A stretch of 64,000 nucleotides of DNA from Alkalihalobacterium elongatum (lineage in GTDB: Bacteria; Bacillota; Bacilli; Bacillales; Bacillaceae_F). Location: NCBI RefSeq assembly GCF_019024285.1, contig NZ_WMKZ01000014.1, positions 1 to 64,000 on the forward strand. The letters are read 5' to 3'. The notes under the pieces are model-generated. The model had not been told where the DNA came from, did no database searches, and saw nothing but the letters and a program-made list of their open reading frames with translations. Positions 10,120 to 17,647 of this stretch are shown in pieces. Numbering within the stretch: position 1 is the first letter of the stretch; each line of letters starts with the position of its first letter. Both the position numbers and the translations under genes were made by a program.

Positions 10120-10827
10120 GTGAATATTGACTACATTCGGCAAGAAGAAGCGAGATACCACAATGCGTTTTACAAAGAAAATAAGCTGTTTGAAAAAGGT
10201 TCATGGCTTTATAAGCCCGTTCAGAAGACTCTGCACTACTTTAATGTTGTTAGTGAAAAGCAAGGTATGCGAATTCTAGATCTTGGCTGCGGTGTAGGTC
10301 GTCATAGTATTCCTCTCGCTGAAAAAGTAAAGCAAACAAACGGGCTTGTCGATTGTGTCGATCACCTTGAAACGGCCATTGAAAAGCTTAAAGAGTACAG
10401 CTCCGAGTTTCAAGTTCAGGCAAATATTTATCCAGTGTTATCCCTCATAGAGGAGTTTCCCATTGAGGAACAAGCATATGATTACATTTTAGCCATATCA
10501 AGTGTAGAGCATGTCGCATCGGTCGATGTTTTCATAGATGTCTTAGAAAAAATGATTAGGGGTACGCGCGCAGGTGGGGTACATTACCTCGTTATCAATT
10601 CAGGGGTCGAAGAGATTGAAACGGCAACCAATAACAGTTTAGATCCTCTGTTTGAAGTGAATCTCCCTACAGAAGAAATGCTGCGCTTACTTCACGAGTT
10701 ATACCTGGGTTGGACTGAACTTGAAGTCGTTGTTAAACCGTTAGAGTATACGATCCATCGAAAAGAGAAAGCTGTGTTATTAAAAACAAACGCGATCACT
10801 TTTGTCGTACAAAGTCCTACGGAATGA
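10120..10827 (+). CDS. class I SAM-dependent methyltransferase
   Basis: A 235-residue methyltransferase with the glycine-rich SAM loop ILDLGCGVGRHSIPLA and a later acidic motif (VDCVDHL). Substrate unknown. The GTG at 10120 follows AAGGGGGG by 10 nt; the TTG further upstream would lie before that ribosome site. It stands alone between the divergent ywfO promoter and a convergent DUF1450 gene. Confidence 0.85.
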   Translation: MNIDYIRQEEARYHNAFYKENKLFEKGSWLYKPVQKTLHYFNVVSEKQGMRILDLGCGVGRHSIPLAEKVKQTNGLVDCVDHLETAIEKLKEYSSEFQVQANIYPVLSLIEEFPIEEQAYDYILAISSVEHVASVDVFIDVLEKMIRGTRAGGVHYLVINSGVEEIETATNNSLDPLFEVNLPTEEMLRLLHELYLGWTELEVVVKPLEYTIHRKEKAVLLKTNAITFVVQSPTE

Positions 10828-10834
10828 AGGACAG

Positions 10835-10873
10835 AAAAAAGCTACCTGTGACCGAATGGCACAGATAACTTTT
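10835..10873 (-). terminator. terminator of the DUF1450 gene
   Basis: On the minus strand AAAAGTTATCTGTG pairs with CACAGGTAGCTTTT using G.U wobbles, followed by a T run. The same bases give two mismatches in plus-strand RNA, so it fits the minus-strand gene better. It overlaps that gene's stop codon. Confidence 0.6.
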
Positions 10874-11093
10874 ATTTTAGTTTTTTACCAATTTTTTCAA
10901 TTAATTGATCTTCATTTGCAGCCGATATGGGACGGTTATTGACCATCGTAAAAGACTTTTTCCGGCCTGGTCCACAATACGATTGACACCCGATATGAAT
11001 TTCTGCATCAGAGTCTAGTTTTTTTAACCGAGGCAATAACGTTTTTATATTCGTGGCTTGGCAAATGTCACATATGCGAAATTCGTTTGCCAT
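10872..11093 (-). CDS. DUF1450 family protein (YuzB-like)
   Basis: A 73-residue protein with the DUF1450 cysteine pattern: CDIC near the N-terminus (C8, C11) and CQSYC (about 36-40) before GPGRKKSF. The spacing suggests a thioredoxin-like (2Fe-2S ferredoxin-type) fold, but no function is established. Ribosome site AAAGGA lies about 11 nt before the ATG. Confidence 0.85.
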   Translation of the reverse strand: MANEFRICDICQATNIKTLLPRLKKLDSDAEIHIGCQSYCGPGRKKSFTMVNNRPISAANEDQLIEKIGKKLK

Positions 11094-11233
11094 TAGAGTT
11101 AATTCCTTTCGATTCTTTATGGTAAGATGAGATAGTGTCTTTTATTCACAAAGGATAGTATACCATATCTACTATCGTTCGCAATCTTTAGGAATTTTAG
11201 ACCTATTTAAGCTTTATTTGAGGAGTAAAGTAA

Positions 11234-12076
11234 ATGAACACATTAACCAATCATCTCTCCAATCAAACGTGGCGGTTTATCGACCAATCAACACTGGGCG
11301 TTTACTTTGATGCGCTTCAGTCGTTTGCCTATGACGATGCATTATGTATTGCTGTCGGAAATGGCTCTTCAGACGCTTTGTTACGGACGTGGGTACACCA
11401 CGATACGATTGTCCTCGGCATTCAGGATAGCCGTCTTCCTTTTGTCCAAGAAGGGATCGAGTTTTTAAATGAACAAGGCTATCATGTCATCGTTCGGAAC
11501 TCTGGTGGCCTTGCTGTCGTACTAGATCAAGGCATCTTAAATGTATCACTAATTCTTAAAGAAGAGAAAAAATTCTCGATTAATGAAGGCTATGAACTCA
11601 TGTTTGCACTGATTCAACAACTCCTGAAGCCTTATGGTGTGACTGTTGAAGCAAGAGAAATTGTCGGGTCTTATTGTCCAGGCTCATTTGACTTAAGTAT
11701 AGATGGAAAGAAGTTTGCTGGGATTTCGCAACGCCGAATTCGCGGTGGTGTCGCAGTACAAATTTACCTTTGTGTCAGCGGCAGTGGCAGCGAACGGGCA
11801 AAACTCATTCAAACCTTTTATGACAAAGCTGTTCAAGGACAACCAACATCCTTTGAATACCCTCGAATTGTACCCGAAACGATGGCTTCGTTATCCGAAT
11901 TAACTGGACAGAAGCTAACTGTACAATCGATCATTCATCAATTATTACTCACATTTAAAGAGCAAGGCGCACACCTTAGCTCATCAACGTTTACAGAAGA
12001 AGAACGACAATCCTACGAAGAACAATACATCCGTATCATAAAACGTAACGAACGCATAAGTGCCAGGCACCTTTAA
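11234..12076 (+). CDS. lipL: octanoyl-[GcvH]:protein N-octanoyltransferase
   Basis: LipL moves octanoyl groups from GcvH to the E2 subunits of 2-oxoacid dehydrogenases by amidotransfer. The 280 residues belong to the biotin/lipoate ligase family; the acyl-carrying cysteine is C148 in [19 protein letters not shown], followed by the usual lysine. Synteny (ywfO region, next to pta) agrees. Oddity: the last residues (SARHL) and the TAA are read out of REP copy 3, so the original 3' end was replaced or the palindrome inserted at it. Confidence 0.93.
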   Translation: MNTLTNHLSNQTWRFIDQSTLGVYFDALQSFAYDDALCIAVGNGSSDALLRTWVHHDTIVLGIQDSRLPFVQEGIEFLNEQGYHVIVRNSGGLAVVLDQGILNVSLILKEEKKFSINEGYELMFALIQQLLKPYGVTVEAREIVGSYCPGSFDLSIDGKKFAGISQRRIRGGVAVQIYLCVSGSGSERAKLIQTFYDKAVQGQPTSFEYPRIVPETMASLSELTGQKLTVQSIIHQLLLTFKEQGAHLSSSTFTEEERQSYEEQYIRIIKRNERISARHL

Positions 12077-12105
12077 TGCTGCGCAGCATTAAAGGTGCCT
12101 GGCAC
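12060..12105. repeat. REP-like palindrome, copy 3
   Basis: A perfect 46-bp palindrome (23 + 23) covering the 3' end of lipL and ending 4 bp before the stop codon of the convergent pta gene. Being symmetrical with AT flanks it could act as a terminator for either gene. Confidence 0.97.
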
Positions 12106-12109
12106 CGTT

Positions 12110-13099
12110 TTAAGCAAGTACTTTGCGGGTGATGGATTGCATGGCTGTGATAAGTGAAAGCTTATACACATCAGCAACATTACATCCACGTGACAGATCG
12201 TTAACTGGTTTATTTAGACCTTGCAGAATTGGGCCAATCGCGTCATATCCACCAAGTCGCTGTGCGATCTTATAACCTAAATTTCCAGACTCTAGGCTTG
12301 GGAATATAAATACATTCGCCTCTCCTCTTAACGGTGAATCTGGAGCTTTCTTTTGAGCAACAGCTGGTACAAATGCTGCGTCAAATTGGAACTCACCATC
12401 GATAACTAAATCTGGACGAGCTTGTTGGGCTATTTTCGTTGCTTCAGATACTTTTCGGGTTTCAATCGATGATGCTGATCCTTTTGTTGAGAAGCTTAAC
12501 ATCGCTACTTTTGGATCGATGCCAAACACTTTAGCTGTTTCTGCTGTTGCAATTGCAATTTCTGCTAACTCTTCTGCATTCGGAGCAATGTTAATCGCAC
12601 AATCTCCGAACACAAACTTTTGATCACCTTTCACCATAATGAAAACACCTGATGTTTTCTGAATTCCAGGCTGTGTTTTAATGATTTGCAATGCTGGGCG
12701 TACGGTATCTCCAGTAGAGTGGGCTGCCCCACTTACTAACCCATCTGCCTTATCGACATGAACAAGCATCGTTCCAAAATAATTTTCCTGCATTAATTTT
12801 TCGCGTGCACTATCTTCTGTTTCTTTTCCTTTACGACGCTCAACAAATGATGCAATCAACTCATCCAACTGGTTATATTTTGCAGGTTCTATAATTTCAA
12901 CATCTTTAAAAGTTACACCTAACTCTTTTGACTTTGCGTAAATATCACTTTCTTTTCCAATGATAACTGGTTTGACTACTTCATCGTTTGATAGCTGCCC
13001 AGCAGCTTGTATTATTCTCTCATCCATACCTTCTGGCAAAACTACGTTCGGGTAATGACTTTTCACTTGTGCTTTAATTTCTGTAAAGAGATCACTCAC
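12110..13099 (-). CDS. pta: phosphate acetyltransferase
   Basis: Converts acetyl-CoA and phosphate to acetyl phosphate, the first step of overflow acetate production with AckA. The 329 residues are the short Bacillus-type enzyme: PTA_PTB fold with GSASSIETRKVSEAT, PDLVIDGEFQFDAA and IFPSLESGNLGYKIAQRL near the C-terminus. Monocistronic; ATG at 13099 with GGAGG about 7 nt upstream. In B. subtilis the neighbour is also the LipL gene. Confidence 0.97.
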   Translation of the reverse strand: MSDLFTEIKAQVKSHYPNVVLPEGMDERIIQAAGQLSNDEVVKPVIIGKESDIYAKSKELGVTFKDVEIIEPAKYNQLDELIASFVERRKGKETEDSAREKLMQENYFGTMLVHVDKADGLVSGAAHSTGDTVRPALQIIKTQPGIQKTSGVFIMVKGDQKFVFGDCAINIAPNAEELAEIAIATAETAKVFGIDPKVAMLSFSTKGSASSIETRKVSEATKIAQQARPDLVIDGEFQFDAAFVPAVAQKKAPDSPLRGEANVFIFPSLESGNLGYKIAQRLGGYDAIGPILQGLNKPVNDLSRGCNVADVYKLSLITAMQSITRKVLA

Positions 13100-13609
13100 T
13101 ATAAATTCCTCCTACAATTGATCAGATGACCTTACCACCAAGCATACTCCTCTTTATTTAAAAAATAAACTATCTTAATTAATGTAGTAAAAATAGAAAT
13201 TTTCGTGCATTTCCTGTTTATTCCAAACTGTATTAAAGCCTATTGTTGATGGGCTGATTGCTGATTTTGGTTCATCGTGTAGAATGTTCTTTTCAGCCAC
13301 CTTCTCAAGCAACTAAAAGGTTCTTAGTAAACCCATTTTGGCATTAAGCTTTAACAGCAGCACCTATATTATTTATAAGGTAGTAATAGTAAATGTTTTT
13401 AGTGTTTTAGTCTGTCTACTGTGGATTTCGGTTAAGATACTCTTTTTCATCGTTTCCTTATTCAATTACACTCATACAGAAGGTGTCTCGTTAATATTTT
13501 ACAGAAATAACAATAGCTATTTTTTCAGAATTTTCGTTATATATGTTGATAAAGTGAATGACTATTCATTATAATGGAAGCAGCTTATTTAATAAGGGAG
13601 TGGATTGGG
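13100..13609. other. intergenic region pta / enoyl-CoA hydratase
   Basis: About 510 bp between divergent genes. A plus-strand 78-codon frame (13338-13574) begins with TTG, has no ribosome site and a composition typical of random AT-rich DNA, so I do not call it. The region probably carries the pta and hydratase promoters, but none is clear enough to mark. Confidence 0.4.
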
Positions 13610-14350
13610 ATGGATCAAAATACTGTAACATATGAAGTACAAAATAATATCGCTACTATTTCATTAAATCGTCCAGCGGTTAAAAATGCAATTAATTCAG
13701 CGATGCACCGTGAGCTTTTTCAAGCTTTCCAGCAAGCAAATGAAGATGAAAGCGTTCGTGTCATTGTTTTGACTGGATCAGGCGATGCCTTTAGTTCTGG
13801 TGCAGATTTAAAAAGTGTTGCTACAGAAAATTTAGGTGACGTTGATTATGGTGACTACTTACGGGATACATACGATAAATTATTGCAATACATGAATACG
13901 ATTGCAAAACCAACTGTAGCGTACATTAATGGTATTGCCGTTGGTGCAGGGCTAAGTCTAGCACTTGCTTGTGACTTCCGAGTTGCACAATACGATGCAA
14001 AAATGGCAATCAGCTTCTTAAAAATTGGGCTCGTCCCTGATGCTGGCGCGTCTTACTACCTTCCCCGCCTCATCGGTTTAGGAAAGGCTCTAGAGATGGC
14101 ACTTGGTGAGCCGATTTCAGCAGAAGAGGCCTACCGCATTGGTTTAGTAAACAAAATTGGACAACCTGACGAACTCATTCAACAACTCGTTGCACTTCCA
14201 ACCACTGCTTACGGATTAATGAAGAAAAATATGGGCAGCAGCTATGAGCACACATTAGCTGAAGTATTAAAGATGGAAGAAGATGCTCAAAGCGCAGCAG
14301 GAAAAACAAAAGAACATCTTATGGCCGTCCAGCGCTTCCTCCAAAAATAA
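13610..14350 (+). CDS. enoyl-CoA hydratase/isomerase family protein
   Basis: A 246-residue crotonase-fold enzyme. The oxyanion-hole segments are present: SSGADLK (about 60-66) and NGIAVGAGLSLALACDFRVA (about 105-124), with PDAGASYYLPRLIG following. The second acidic catalytic residue of true hydratases is not obvious in the GIAVGAG stretch, so the exact reaction (hydratase, isomerase or hydrolase) is open. ATG 13610 is chosen for AAGGGAG 9 nt upstream; 12 upstream codons lack a ribosome site. Followed closely by REP copy 4. Confidence 0.88.
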   Translation: MDQNTVTYEVQNNIATISLNRPAVKNAINSAMHRELFQAFQQANEDESVRVIVLTGSGDAFSSGADLKSVATENLGDVDYGDYLRDTYDKLLQYMNTIAKPTVAYINGIAVGAGLSLALACDFRVAQYDAKMAISFLKIGLVPDAGASYYLPRLIGLGKALEMALGEPISAEEAYRIGLVNKIGQPDELIQQLVALPTTAYGLMKKNMGSSYEHTLAEVLKMEEDAQSAAGKTKEHLMAVQRFLQK

Positions 14351-14360
14351 GATCACTCTC

Positions 14361-14408
14361 GGTGTCAGGCACCTTTAACTCTGTAAAGTGTTGAAGGTGC
14401 CTGGCACC
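14361..14408. repeat. REP-like palindrome, copy 4
   Basis: A 48-bp copy 10 bp after the hydratase stop. The left arm has GGTGTC for GGTGCC, which still pairs through a G.U in plus-strand RNA. The centre differs from other copies. Confidence 0.93.
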
Positions 14409-14474
14409 ATTTTCTCTGTTTATGGTATAGTATGTTTTGATACATATATTTGATATTTCAAAGGAGTGGAAAGT

Positions 14475-15224
14475 ATGAGTGAAGCAGCAGTTACTCTAGA
14501 TGGTTGGTATTCTTTACACGATTTTCGCGCAATCAATTGGCCTGCATGGAAAACGCTTTCTAGTGAAGAGCGCCAACAAGTTTTAAATGAATTTATTGGT
14601 ATGCTTGAAGAGTGGAACCAAACAGAAGAAAACAATGAAGGTAGTCATGCGCTTTACACGATCGTTGGTCAAAAAGCTGACTTTATGCTTATGCTACTTC
14701 GTCCAACTATGGAACAACTAAATGAAATTGAAACAGCATTTAATAAAACTCGTTTTGCTGAATATACAATTCCAACATATTCTTACGTTTCTGTTGTTGA
14801 GTTAAGTAACTATATGGCTGGTAAAGACGGTGGAGACCCGATGGAAAACCCTGAGGTTCGCGCTCGTCTTTTCCCTAAGTTACCTAAAGCAAAACATGTT
14901 TGTTTCTATCCGATGGACAAGCGTCGTCAAGGAAACGATAACTGGTACATGCTTCCGATGGAAGACCGCCGTAACATGATGCGTAGCCACGGTATGATCG
15001 GACGTCAATATGCAGGAAAAGTAAAGCAAATTATTACTGGTTCTGTTGGATTTGACGATTGGGAATGGGGCGTAACTTTATTCGCTGATGATGTCCTTCA
15101 ATTCAAAAAGCTAGTATACGAAATGCGCTTTGATGAAGTTTCTGCACGATTCGGCGAGTTTGGCTCGTTCTACGTTGGAAACTTTTTAAACATCGATGGC
15201 ATTGAACGTTACTTCCACGTTTAA
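14475..15224 (+). CDS. hemQ: coproheme decarboxylase HemQ
   Basis: Last enzyme of the coproporphyrin-dependent haem pathway of Firmicutes: oxidative decarboxylation of coproheme to haem b. The 249 residues are of normal length. The catalytic tyrosine is Y145 in FYPMDKRR and the proximal haem ligand is H172 in [16 protein letters not shown]. The ATG at 14475 follows AAGGAGTGG; the GTG nine bases earlier is part of that site. Position between pta and cwlJ is as in B. subtilis (ywfI). A strong terminator follows. Confidence 0.97.
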   Translation: MSEAAVTLDGWYSLHDFRAINWPAWKTLSSEERQQVLNEFIGMLEEWNQTEENNEGSHALYTIVGQKADFMLMLLRPTMEQLNEIETAFNKTRFAEYTIPTYSYVSVVELSNYMAGKDGGDPMENPEVRARLFPKLPKAKHVCFYPMDKRRQGNDNWYMLPMEDRRNMMRSHGMIGRQYAGKVKQIITGSVGFDDWEWGVTLFADDVLQFKKLVYEMRFDEVSARFGEFGSFYVGNFLNIDGIERYFHV

Positions 15225-15327
15225 TTTTTCCATCAACAAAAATTACTAAAGGTTTTATGAGACCTTTCTTTAAGAAAAGTACTCAAATAATAGCCTTAGA
15301 CCAAAAACACTATAGTATTTTTTCAGT

Positions 15328-15357
15328 CCAGTCCCGTATATAGGGACTGGTTTTTTT
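15328..15357 (+). terminator. hemQ terminator
   Basis: Stem CCAGTCCC/GGGACTGG, 7-nt loop, then seven T residues: a textbook intrinsic terminator about 100 bp after hemQ. Confidence 0.93.
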
Positions 15358-15377
15358 ATAGAGATTTTTATCAAAAG

Positions 15378-15407
15378 GTCATAGTCCATTTTTTCCTTAC
15401 ATATATT
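15378..15407 (+). promoter_or_regulatory. possible SigE-type promoter of cwlJ-gerQ
   Basis: GTCATAG and CATATATT separated by 15 nt resemble the mother-cell SigE -35 and -10 elements. The site lies after the hemQ terminator and about 110 bp before cwlJ, a spore-coat gene known to be expressed in the mother cell. Judged by eye only. Confidence 0.4.
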
Positions 15408-15519
15408 TGAACTAACTGTGTTTGGGCATGCCGTAACACGATTAAGCCATGAAAAACCTATTCAATTGACAGTCCTCCAACTCACCACGTACGGCATCTA
15501 ATGATTAGGAGGTGAACGA

Positions 15520-15951
15520 ATGGCCGTTATAAAAGCCAACAGCAGTGATATTGATTTGATGGCTCGTTTAATGCGTGCTGAAGCAGAAGGTGAAGGAGAA
15601 CTTGGGATGTTAATGGCCGGCAATGTAATGGTCAATCGAGTTCGATCTGCTTGTTTAGATTTTGTGGATATCAATTCAGTTCAAAGAATGGTGTTTCAAT
15701 CACCTGGCGGCTTTGAAGCAACACAAAAAGGTTACTTCTACCAAGGAGCTCGCGAAAAAGAAAGAAGACTCGCACGACAAGTCATTAGAGGAGACCGACA
15801 CCATCCAGCTGAATTTGCCTTATGGTTCTTCCGCCCTGAAGGATCTTGTCCCGCACAGTGGTGGGGACAGTGGAATTCAGGCCGCTATAAGCTCCATTGC
15901 TTCTACACACCTTTAGCATCAGAGTGTCCGCAAGTTTATAGTACATTTTAA
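15520..15951 (+). CDS. cwlJ: cell wall hydrolase CwlJ
   Basis: Spore-coat cortex-lytic enzyme needed for germination, especially in response to Ca-dipicolinate. All 143 residues form the SleB/CwlJ catalytic domain (Hydrolase_2), with E-rich MRAEAEGEGELGMLMAGNVMVNRV near the N-terminus and WFFRPEGSCPAQWWGQW near the C-terminus; there is no signal peptide or peptidoglycan-binding domain, which fits coat-located CwlJ rather than SleB. TAGGAGGTG precedes the ATG. It lies 39 bp upstream of gerQ, its partner for coat localisation. Confidence 0.96.
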   Translation: MAVIKANSSDIDLMARLMRAEAEGEGELGMLMAGNVMVNRVRSACLDFVDINSVQRMVFQSPGGFEATQKGYFYQGAREKERRLARQVIRGDRHHPAEFALWFFRPEGSCPAQWWGQWNSGRYKLHCFYTPLASECPQVYSTF

Positions 15952-15990
15952 AGAAAATTATACATTCAGAACATAAAAAGGAGTGATACA

Positions 15991-16674
15991 ATGTATCAGC
16001 AACAATGGGATAATCAACCGACAATGGATGGCCACACACATATGCAACATCAGCAACCGACAATGGATCCAATGATGGAGCAGCATATGATGCAGCAACC
16101 TAAGATGGATCATCCTATGATGGATCATCCTATGATGCAACAGCCCATGATGCAGCAACCTATGATGCAACAACCTATGATGCAACAGCCTATGATGCAA
16201 CAGCCTATGATGCAACAGCCTATGATGCAACAACCTATGATGCAACAGCCTATGATGCAACAACCTATGATGCAACAGCCTATGATGCAACAACCTATGA
16301 TGCAACAACCTATGATGCCTCCATTATTTTATGCACCACAACCACAATTTCAGCAACAGCAATTCCCACAAATCCCTGGGATGCTGCCAATGGAACAATC
16401 TTATATTGAAAACATTCTTCGCCTCAATCGAGGTAAAGCTGCAAGAGTTTATATGACCTTTGAGAATAATCCTGAATGGCCTGCGCGTGTCTTTACTGGC
16501 CACGTTGAAGAAGCTGGAAGAGATCATATTATCCTTCATGACGATGTGAATGATAATTATTACTTACTATTAATGGTAAATCTTGACTACGTTGAATTTG
16601 ATGAGCCAATAAATTACGACTACCCTTTTGGTCAAGCAATGCCATTAGCTCAATATCCTCCTCGTGAAGACTAA
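15991..16674 (+). CDS. gerQ: spore coat protein GerQ with MMQQP repeat
   Basis: GerQ holds CwlJ in the spore coat and is cross-linked by transglutaminase. The C-terminal domain (about 135-210: YIENILRLNRGKAARVYM, NPEWPARVFTGHVEEAGRDH, YLLLMVNLDYVEF) is the conserved GerQ core. The N-terminal 110 residues are Met/Gln/Pro-rich: one isolated and then twelve tandem MMQQP pentapeptides, far more regular than in B. subtilis GerQ, giving 227 residues. The many glutamines would be natural transglutaminase acceptors (inference). Ribosome site AAAAGGAGTG; operon with cwlJ. Confidence 0.95.
   Translation: MYQQQWDNQPTMDGHTHMQHQQPTMDPMMEQHMMQQPKMDHPMMDHPMMQQPMMQQPMMQQPMMQQPMMQQPMMQQPMMQQPMMQQPMMQQPMMQQPMMQQPMMQQPMMPPLFYAPQPQFQQQQFPQIPGMLPMEQSYIENILRLNRGKAARVYMTFENNPEWPARVFTGHVEEAGRDHIILHDDVNDNYYLLLMVNLDYVEFDEPINYDYPFGQAMPLAQYPPRED
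16132..16311 (+). repeat. 15-bp coding microsatellite in gerQ (MMQQP x 12)
   Basis: Twelve tandem 15-bp units differ only at synonymous sites (CAA/CAG, CCC/CCT), showing selection on the peptide or recent expansion. The antisense strand has a matching open frame (LLHHR repeat), which is a by-product of the periodicity. Confidence 0.97.
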
Positions 16675-16700
16675 ACAAGATATTTTTTAAAAAGGAAAAT

Positions 16701-16817
16701 GGCTGACTCATTAAAAAGGTCAGGTCCTCCCCACACATATAGTTGCAATCATTCCTAATTGATACACTATAATTTGTGTGCACAAGAGGGCCTGACACTT
16801 GAGAGTCGGCCTTTTTT
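16701..16817 (+). terminator. long branched or extended hairpin after gerQ
   Basis: Nested complementary blocks face each other over about 117 nt: GGCTGACTC with GAGTCGGCC, GTCAGGTCCTC with GAGGGCCTGAC, and CACAC with GTGTG, then TTTTTT. G.U pairs preserve the stem. The final T tract overlaps the stop codon of the convergent ywdK gene. It should act as the gerQ terminator; its size is larger than needed for that. Confidence 0.7.
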
Positions 16818-17187
16818 ATGCTCTAAACATGCTTACAGCTAGAAGTACCCAACCGGCGATGAACGCGACTCCACCCAACGGTGTGATCATACCTAGCTTT
16901 GAGATGCCGGTAATTGCCAAAACATACAAACTACCTGAAAATAAAATAATTCCTAAAACAATGAGCCAGCCAGCCCAATGAACTAAACTAGACTCGACAC
17001 TCTTCCAACTAATTAAACCAATTAAAATTAATCCGAGCGCGTGATACATATGATACTGTACACCCGTTTGGTAAATCTTTAAGTAATGCTCGGTGAGACG
17101 ACCTTCCAATCCGTGAGCCCCAAATGCGCCTAATGCAACACCTAATGCAGCACCAATACTACCAAGGACGATAAATATGTTGAACAT
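16816..17187 (-). CDS. ywdK: DUF423 family membrane protein
   Basis: A 123-residue inner-membrane protein with four predicted hydrophobic segments and the DUF423 signature (GAFGAHGLEGRLTEHYLKIY, YHMYHALGLILIG). Function unknown; conserved across bacteria. Ribosome site AAGGAG, 9 nt before the ATG. Same position as B. subtilis ywdK after gerQ. Confidence 0.93.
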   Translation of the reverse strand: MFNIFIVLGSIGAALGVALGAFGAHGLEGRLTEHYLKIYQTGVQYHMYHALGLILIGLISWKSVESSLVHWAGWLIVLGIILFSGSLYVLAITGISKLGMITPLGGVAFIAGWVLLAVSMFRA

Positions 17188-17377
17188 CTACTATTCTCCT
17201 TTACCTGACTATCGATTTTAGTTATAGAATAACACAACTCGTTTTAACAATAATAATCGCAGGCTCTTTTATAAAAGATTGTTGCTTTTTTGCTATTTGG
17301 ACCGTTAACTTAGCGTGCCTTAGTCCTTACGTAATTATCGTGAGTGAAATGATGTTGGCAAAAACGTCGTTCGTTAA

Positions 17378-17647
17378 CTAAAAGTCTAACAAGCTTCCTT
17401 CATCTTTAGTTGAATTAATATGACTTGTTGATGTTGTTACACTAGTAGTTGGTAAGACCTTTTTCTCTGGTAACATTTTAGCTTTCTCTGTAGCTACCCC
17501 TTCTTTGTCCATGACTAATTCACAGTAAGCTTGAATTAATTTTGCAGCCTCTTGCACTCCACGTTCGTTACCTTGAGCCACTTGTAATTTCATTTCGTTC
17601 ACTTGTTTTTCGACTTTCGAAATTATATTCTGAACTGGAATATTCAT
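17378..17647 (-). CDS. ywdI: DUF5327 family protein (YwdI-like)
   Basis: An 89-residue protein with a helical N-terminal half (NIISKVEKQVNEMKLQVAQ) and a disordered Ser/Thr-rich tail ending SLLDF, as in YwdI. Function unknown. AGGAGG lies 7 nt before the ATG. Its first 80 bp overlap, in another frame, the 3' end of the sensor kinase gene upstream, implying coupled expression. Confidence 0.85.
   Translation of the reverse strand: MNIPVQNIISKVEKQVNEMKLQVAQGNERGVQEAAKLIQAYCELVMDKEGVATEKAKMLPEKKVLPTTSVTTSTSHINSTKDEGSLLDF

Noticed and set aside
13338-13574. 78-codon hydrophobic frame before the enoyl-CoA hydratase gene
   Set aside because: TTG start, no ribosome site, and Phe/Ile/Val-rich composition as expected of AT-rich intergenic DNA.
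15958-16308. Minus-strand frame with LLHHR repeats opposite gerQ
   Set aside because: It is the mirror of the 15-bp gerQ repeat; any strand of a 15-bp period without a stop stays open. No independent start signal.
16132-16311. Possible CRISPR array because of short regular repeats
   Set aside because: There are no spacers; the 15-bp units are contiguous and code for MMQQP within gerQ. No cas genes are present.
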